From contig DDGE01000022.1 in assembly GCA_002337545.1 (NCBI GenBank), forward strand, positions 5,496-20,183: a DNA stretch of 14,688 nt. Direction: 5' to 3'. This DNA comes from Phycisphaerales bacterium UBA1910 (lineage in GTDB: Bacteria > Planctomycetota > Phycisphaerae > Phycisphaerales > UBA1924). Shown here piece after piece: positions 12,563-14,688 of this stretch. The position numbers were made by a program, and so were the translations under genes. A model generated the notes under the pieces. It worked only from the letters and a program-made list of their open reading frames with translations, was not told the DNA's origin and searched no databases. Numbering within the stretch: position 1 is the first letter of the stretch; every line of letters begins with the position of its first letter.

Positions 12563-14257
12563 TCATGCCAACGGCAAAGAGACCTTGCGTTCGAGTTCTT
12601 CGACGGGGACGGCGATGAGGTCGTACCCGTCGGCAGCAACGATGGTGCATCGGACCAGCTCGCCGGCGGCGAGGGGGTTCCTGCTGATCACATGCGTCGT
12701 CGCGTCGATCTGGGGGGCCTGGAAGTAGGTGCGACCGGCGTAGAGGGTGCCGCCGCGGGAGACGCCGGGGGTGGGTTCGACCTGGTTGCCCGTGTCTTTG
12801 TCGATGATGACATCGAACTGAGCGCCGGACTCGGTGGGCTTGGTCTCGTCGAACTGCTCGGCGATGAACTCGGCCTGCCCGAAGGCGATCTCCTGCTGGA
12901 CCGCCATGATCTCGTCGTGGCGCTGCTGCTTGATGTGCTTGGGCACGGCGAGCTTGGGGTCTTCTTCCATTCGTCCGGCGACGGTGCCGGGCTCTTTGGA
13001 GTACTGGAAGCAGCCGACGGCGTCGAACTGGACCTCTTCGATGAAGTCGAGCAGGTCCTGGTGGTCCTGGTCGGTCTCGCCGGGGAAGCCAGTGATGAAG
13101 GTGGTGCGGATGGCCATGCCGGGGATGCGCTCGCGGAGCTTGTGGCACAGCTCGGTCTGGTGGGCGCTTGTGACATTGCGGCGCATGAGTTCGAGCACGC
13201 GATCGGAGCCGTGCTGGAGCGGGATGTCGAGGTAGGGCAGCAGGTTGCCCTTGTCGGCGAGCTCGGCGAAGGCGTCGATGATCTCGTCGGAGAAGTAGGT
13301 TGGGTACGCGTACATCATGCGGAGCCAGCCGCGCCCGATTTCTTCGCTTACGGCCTTGTCGAGGTTACGGAGCAGCTTTGGGAGCCCGGCGCGGAACTTG
13401 TCGGCGCCTTCCACTTGTGACAGGCCCACGCCGATGTCGTCGCCGTAGCTGGTGGTGTCCTGGCCGATCATGAGCATCTCGAACGCGCCGTCGCGCATGA
13501 GCTCGCGTGCTTCTTCGATGATGCGGTCTTCGGGTTTGGAGCGCATCTTGCCTCGGATGGAGGGGATGGTGCAGAAGGCGCAGTTCTGGTTGCAGCCCTC
13601 GGAGATGCGGAGGTAGGCGTAGTGGCGTGGGGTGAGTCGGAGTCGGGCGTTGTCGGACTCGTAGTAGCCGATGCCCTTGCCGTCCTTGCCGGAGACCGTC
13701 AGCCCGACGGTGTTGAGCCCCTTGGCGTCGGCGCTGGTGAGGGCGTTGGCGTTGATCCAGTACTTGGGCACTTTTTCGAGGGTCTCGCGCTGGGACTTGA
13801 CGCCTCGCACGGCTTCGATGATGTGCTCGCGATCGAAGACGCCGACCATGGAGTCAATGCCGGGCGCCCAATCGAGCATCTTGGCGCGGTGGCGCTGCAC
13901 GAGACACCCGGCGACAACGACGCGTTTGATCTTGCCCTGCTCTTTGAGTTTGACGGCTTCTTCGATGACGCCGAGCGATTCCTGTTTGGAGGCCTCGAGG
14001 AAGCCGCAGGTGTTGATGACGACGGCGTCTGCGGGCGTGACGCGCCCGCATGTCGCGCTGGAGTCCTGCTCGGACCCGGAGAGCGAGAGGTCGTCGTGCT
14101 CCTGATCCTCGATGGCCTCGGCGGAGACGGGGAGGAGTCCGTCGGCCGCGAGGAGTCCGAGCATCTTCTCGGAGTCGACGAGGTTCTTGGGGCAGCCGAG
14201 GGAGACGAAGGAGATGGTCTCGATGGCGTCGGGTTTGGTCTGGGTTTCGGTGGGCAT
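12563..14257 (-). CDS. rimO: RimO, ribosomal protein S12 methylthiotransferase
   Basis: RimO is a radical-SAM enzyme that methylthiolates a conserved aspartate of ribosomal protein S12. The N-terminal UPF0004 domain begins FVSLGCPKNLVDSEKMLG (17-34), with INTCGFLEASKQES and AGCLVQ giving the auxiliary-cluster cysteines C22, C84 and C118. The radical-SAM triad is C222, C226 and C229 in ISEGCNQNCAFCTIPSIRGK. The SLGCPKN start and GFLEASKQES distinguish RimO from MiaB. A TRAM-like domain closes the protein. At 564 aa it is about 120 residues longer than E. coli RimO. Inserts are visible near 43-75 (acidic, with an extra Cys70) and 157-205, and the rest probably lies in the C-terminal part. The ATG at 14255-14257 has no strong ribosome site. 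It appears to be a single-gene unit bounded by repeats. Confidence 0.96.
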   Translation of the reverse strand: MPTETQTKPDAIETISFVSLGCPKNLVDSEKMLGLLAADGLLPVSAEAIEDQEHDDLSLSGSEQDSSATCGRVTPADAVVINTCGFLEASKQESLGVIEEAVKLKEQGKIKRVVVAGCLVQRHRAKMLDWAPGIDSMVGVFDREHIIEAVRGVKSQRETLEKVPKYWINANALTSADAKGLNTVGLTVSGKDGKGIGYYESDNARLRLTPRHYAYLRISEGCNQNCAFCTIPSIRGKMRSKPEDRIIEEARELMRDGAFEMLMIGQDTTSYGDDIGVGLSQVEGADKFRAGLPKLLRNLDKAVSEEIGRGWLRMMYAYPTYFSDEIIDAFAELADKGNLLPYLDIPLQHGSDRVLELMRRNVTSAHQTELCHKLRERIPGMAIRTTFITGFPGETDQDHQDLLDFIEEVQFDAVGCFQYSKEPGTVAGRMEEDPKLAVPKHIKQQRHDEIMAVQQEIAFGQAEFIAEQFDETKPTESGAQFDVIIDKDTGNQVEPTPGVSRGGTLYAGRTYFQAPQIDATTHVISRNPLAAGELVRCTIVAADGYDLIAVPVEELERKVSLPLA

Positions 14258-14313
14258 TGGGCGGAATGGTATGCCCTGATTTGGAGATGCTAGTGGTTTG
14301 GGGGGAAGAGTTT

Positions 14314-14340
14314 ACCACAGAGCACACGGAGGACGCGGAG
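14314..14340 (-). repeat. Repeat C, inverted copy
   Basis: On the minus strand it reads CTCCGCGTC, CTCCGTGTG, CTCTGTGGT. The last 9-mer is identical to the other two copies; the first two have drifted toward C/G. It stands 56 bp upstream of the rimO start. Confidence 0.75.
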
Positions 14341-14361
14341 GGGGAGAAAGAGGAGAGGATT

Positions 14362-14465
14362 GGGTGGCCCGATGGAGACGCAGTCTCCTTCGGGGAGGGG
14401 GGACGCAGCGGGAAGGGAGGATGTTCGTTCCCGAAGGAGCCGCGGACGGCTCCATCGGGCCACCC
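14362..14465. repeat. REP-like hairpin family B, inverted doublet (104 bp)
   Basis: Unit B2 (14362-14394, plus orientation) and B3 (14430-14465, minus orientation) both start GGGTGGCCCGATGGAG and end CTCCTTCGGG. Their inner stems differ in a paired way: AC-GCA-GT in B2 and CCG-TCCG-CGG in B3, so pairing is kept. The spacer is 35 bp. The outer 16 bp form a perfect terminal inverted repeat. Confidence 0.87.
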
Positions 14466-14553
14466 GCCTCATACGAACTACGGTGATGCTTATTTCGGTA
14501 GATGCTGTTCGATCATCCTTCTCTTAAGCCAAGACCATTGGATATCCTCCGTT

Positions 14554-14591
14554 CCTGCTTTGTCCGCTTCGCGGATCAAAGCAGGGCACCC
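14554..14591 (-). repeat. REP-like hairpin family A, single copy
   Basis: On the minus strand it begins GGGTGCCCTGCTTTGATCCG with inner hairpin CCGC-GAA-GCGG. It matches A2 (617-653) except for one base in the loop, and the match extends five bases past the hairpin (CCGTT on the plus strand). The loop region contains GCGAAGC, known from physical studies as an unusually stable DNA mini-hairpin. Confidence 0.85.
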
Positions 14592-14658
14592 GGCGCACAT
14601 GATTCACGAAGGGTACTCTGCGAGGCGAGTAAGGCACACACCTGCTCAGCCTTCTCTT

Positions 14659-14685
14659 CTCTGTGTGCTCCGTGTGCTCTGTGGT
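14659..14685 (+). repeat. Repeat C, right-edge copy
   Basis: The sequence is CTCTGTGTG, CTCCGTGTG, CTCTGTGGT, one base different from the copy at 732-758. Both are preceded by a pyrimidine-rich stretch ending TTCT. The window ends three bases later, so the right context is unknown. Confidence 0.8.
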
Positions 14686-14688
14686 GAA

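Larger units (their letters stand above)
14258..14688. other. Intergenic repeat island upstream of rimO
   Basis: No credible gene is present in these 431 bp up to the window edge. The content in order is repeat C inverted (14314-14340), a doublet of hairpin B (14362-14465), about 88 bp of unassigned sequence (14466-14553), one hairpin A (14554-14591), further unassigned sequence, and repeat C (14659-14685). The rimO promoter should lie in 14258-14310, but no convincing box was found. Confidence 0.7.

Noticed and set aside
12692..13420. 242-aa plus-strand reading frame opposite rimO
   Set aside because: Its composition (Gly/Val/Leu/Asp) mirrors the codon bias of rimO on the other strand; no motif is recognisable.
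14290..14472. 60-aa minus-strand frame with LRVLRVLCGK-type sequence
   Set aside because: It is built entirely from repeats B and C; peptides of this kind are known spurious products of CACAGAG-type repeats.

Overview
The window looks like chromosomal DNA from a planctomycete, most likely of the class Phycisphaerae. This is inferred from gene content only: a short chlamydial Hc1-type histone-like protein, a planctomycete-style FabZ-like dehydratase with an N-terminal extension, a secreted protein with a GATase-like fold, MurG and FtsW outside a full dcw cluster, and high-GC DNA. No rRNA or marker search was possible. No tRNA, rRNA, CRISPR array, insertion sequence or phage gene was found.

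All thirteen genes are on the minus strand, so the window reads right to left. From the right: an intergenic repeat island (14258-14688); rimO with a downstream hairpin terminator; a palindromic repeat doublet; a GNAT acetyltransferase; ftsW-murG, which overlap by 4 bp behind a recognisable promoter; a pseudo-receiver-like protein and a GGDEF diguanylate cyclase; a HAD phosphatase and rsmA (ksgA), 2 bp apart; an APH-fold phosphotransferase; an Hc1-like histone; a FabZ-like dehydratase; a UvrC-like protein lacking nuclease parts; manA; a second repeat island (453-772); and the 5' part of a secreted-protein gene cut by the left edge.

The genes are mostly housekeeping. They cover peptidoglycan precursor transfer and polymerisation (MurG, FtsW), ribosome modification (RimO on S12, RsmA on 16S rRNA), sugar phosphate metabolism (ManA), fatty acid or lipid dehydration (FabZ-like) and c-di-GMP signalling. 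Tight spacing suggests several co-transcribed groups: ftsW-murG, HAD-rsmA-phosphotransferase, and fabZ-uvrC-like-manA. An intrinsic terminator inside the 5' end of the uvrC-like reading frame complicates the last group.

The least ordinary signal is non-coding. Three sequence-unrelated hairpin families (called A, B and D here) all start with GGGTGSC and mostly close on a GNA triloop. Each occurs as an inverted doublet; two doublets are exactly 91 bp with a 19-bp spacer. This resembles REP/BIME elements mobilised by a RAYT transposase, but no such gene is in the window. A fourth repeat (C), three copies of a CTCYGTGTG-like 9-mer, accompanies A and B at both ends of the window.
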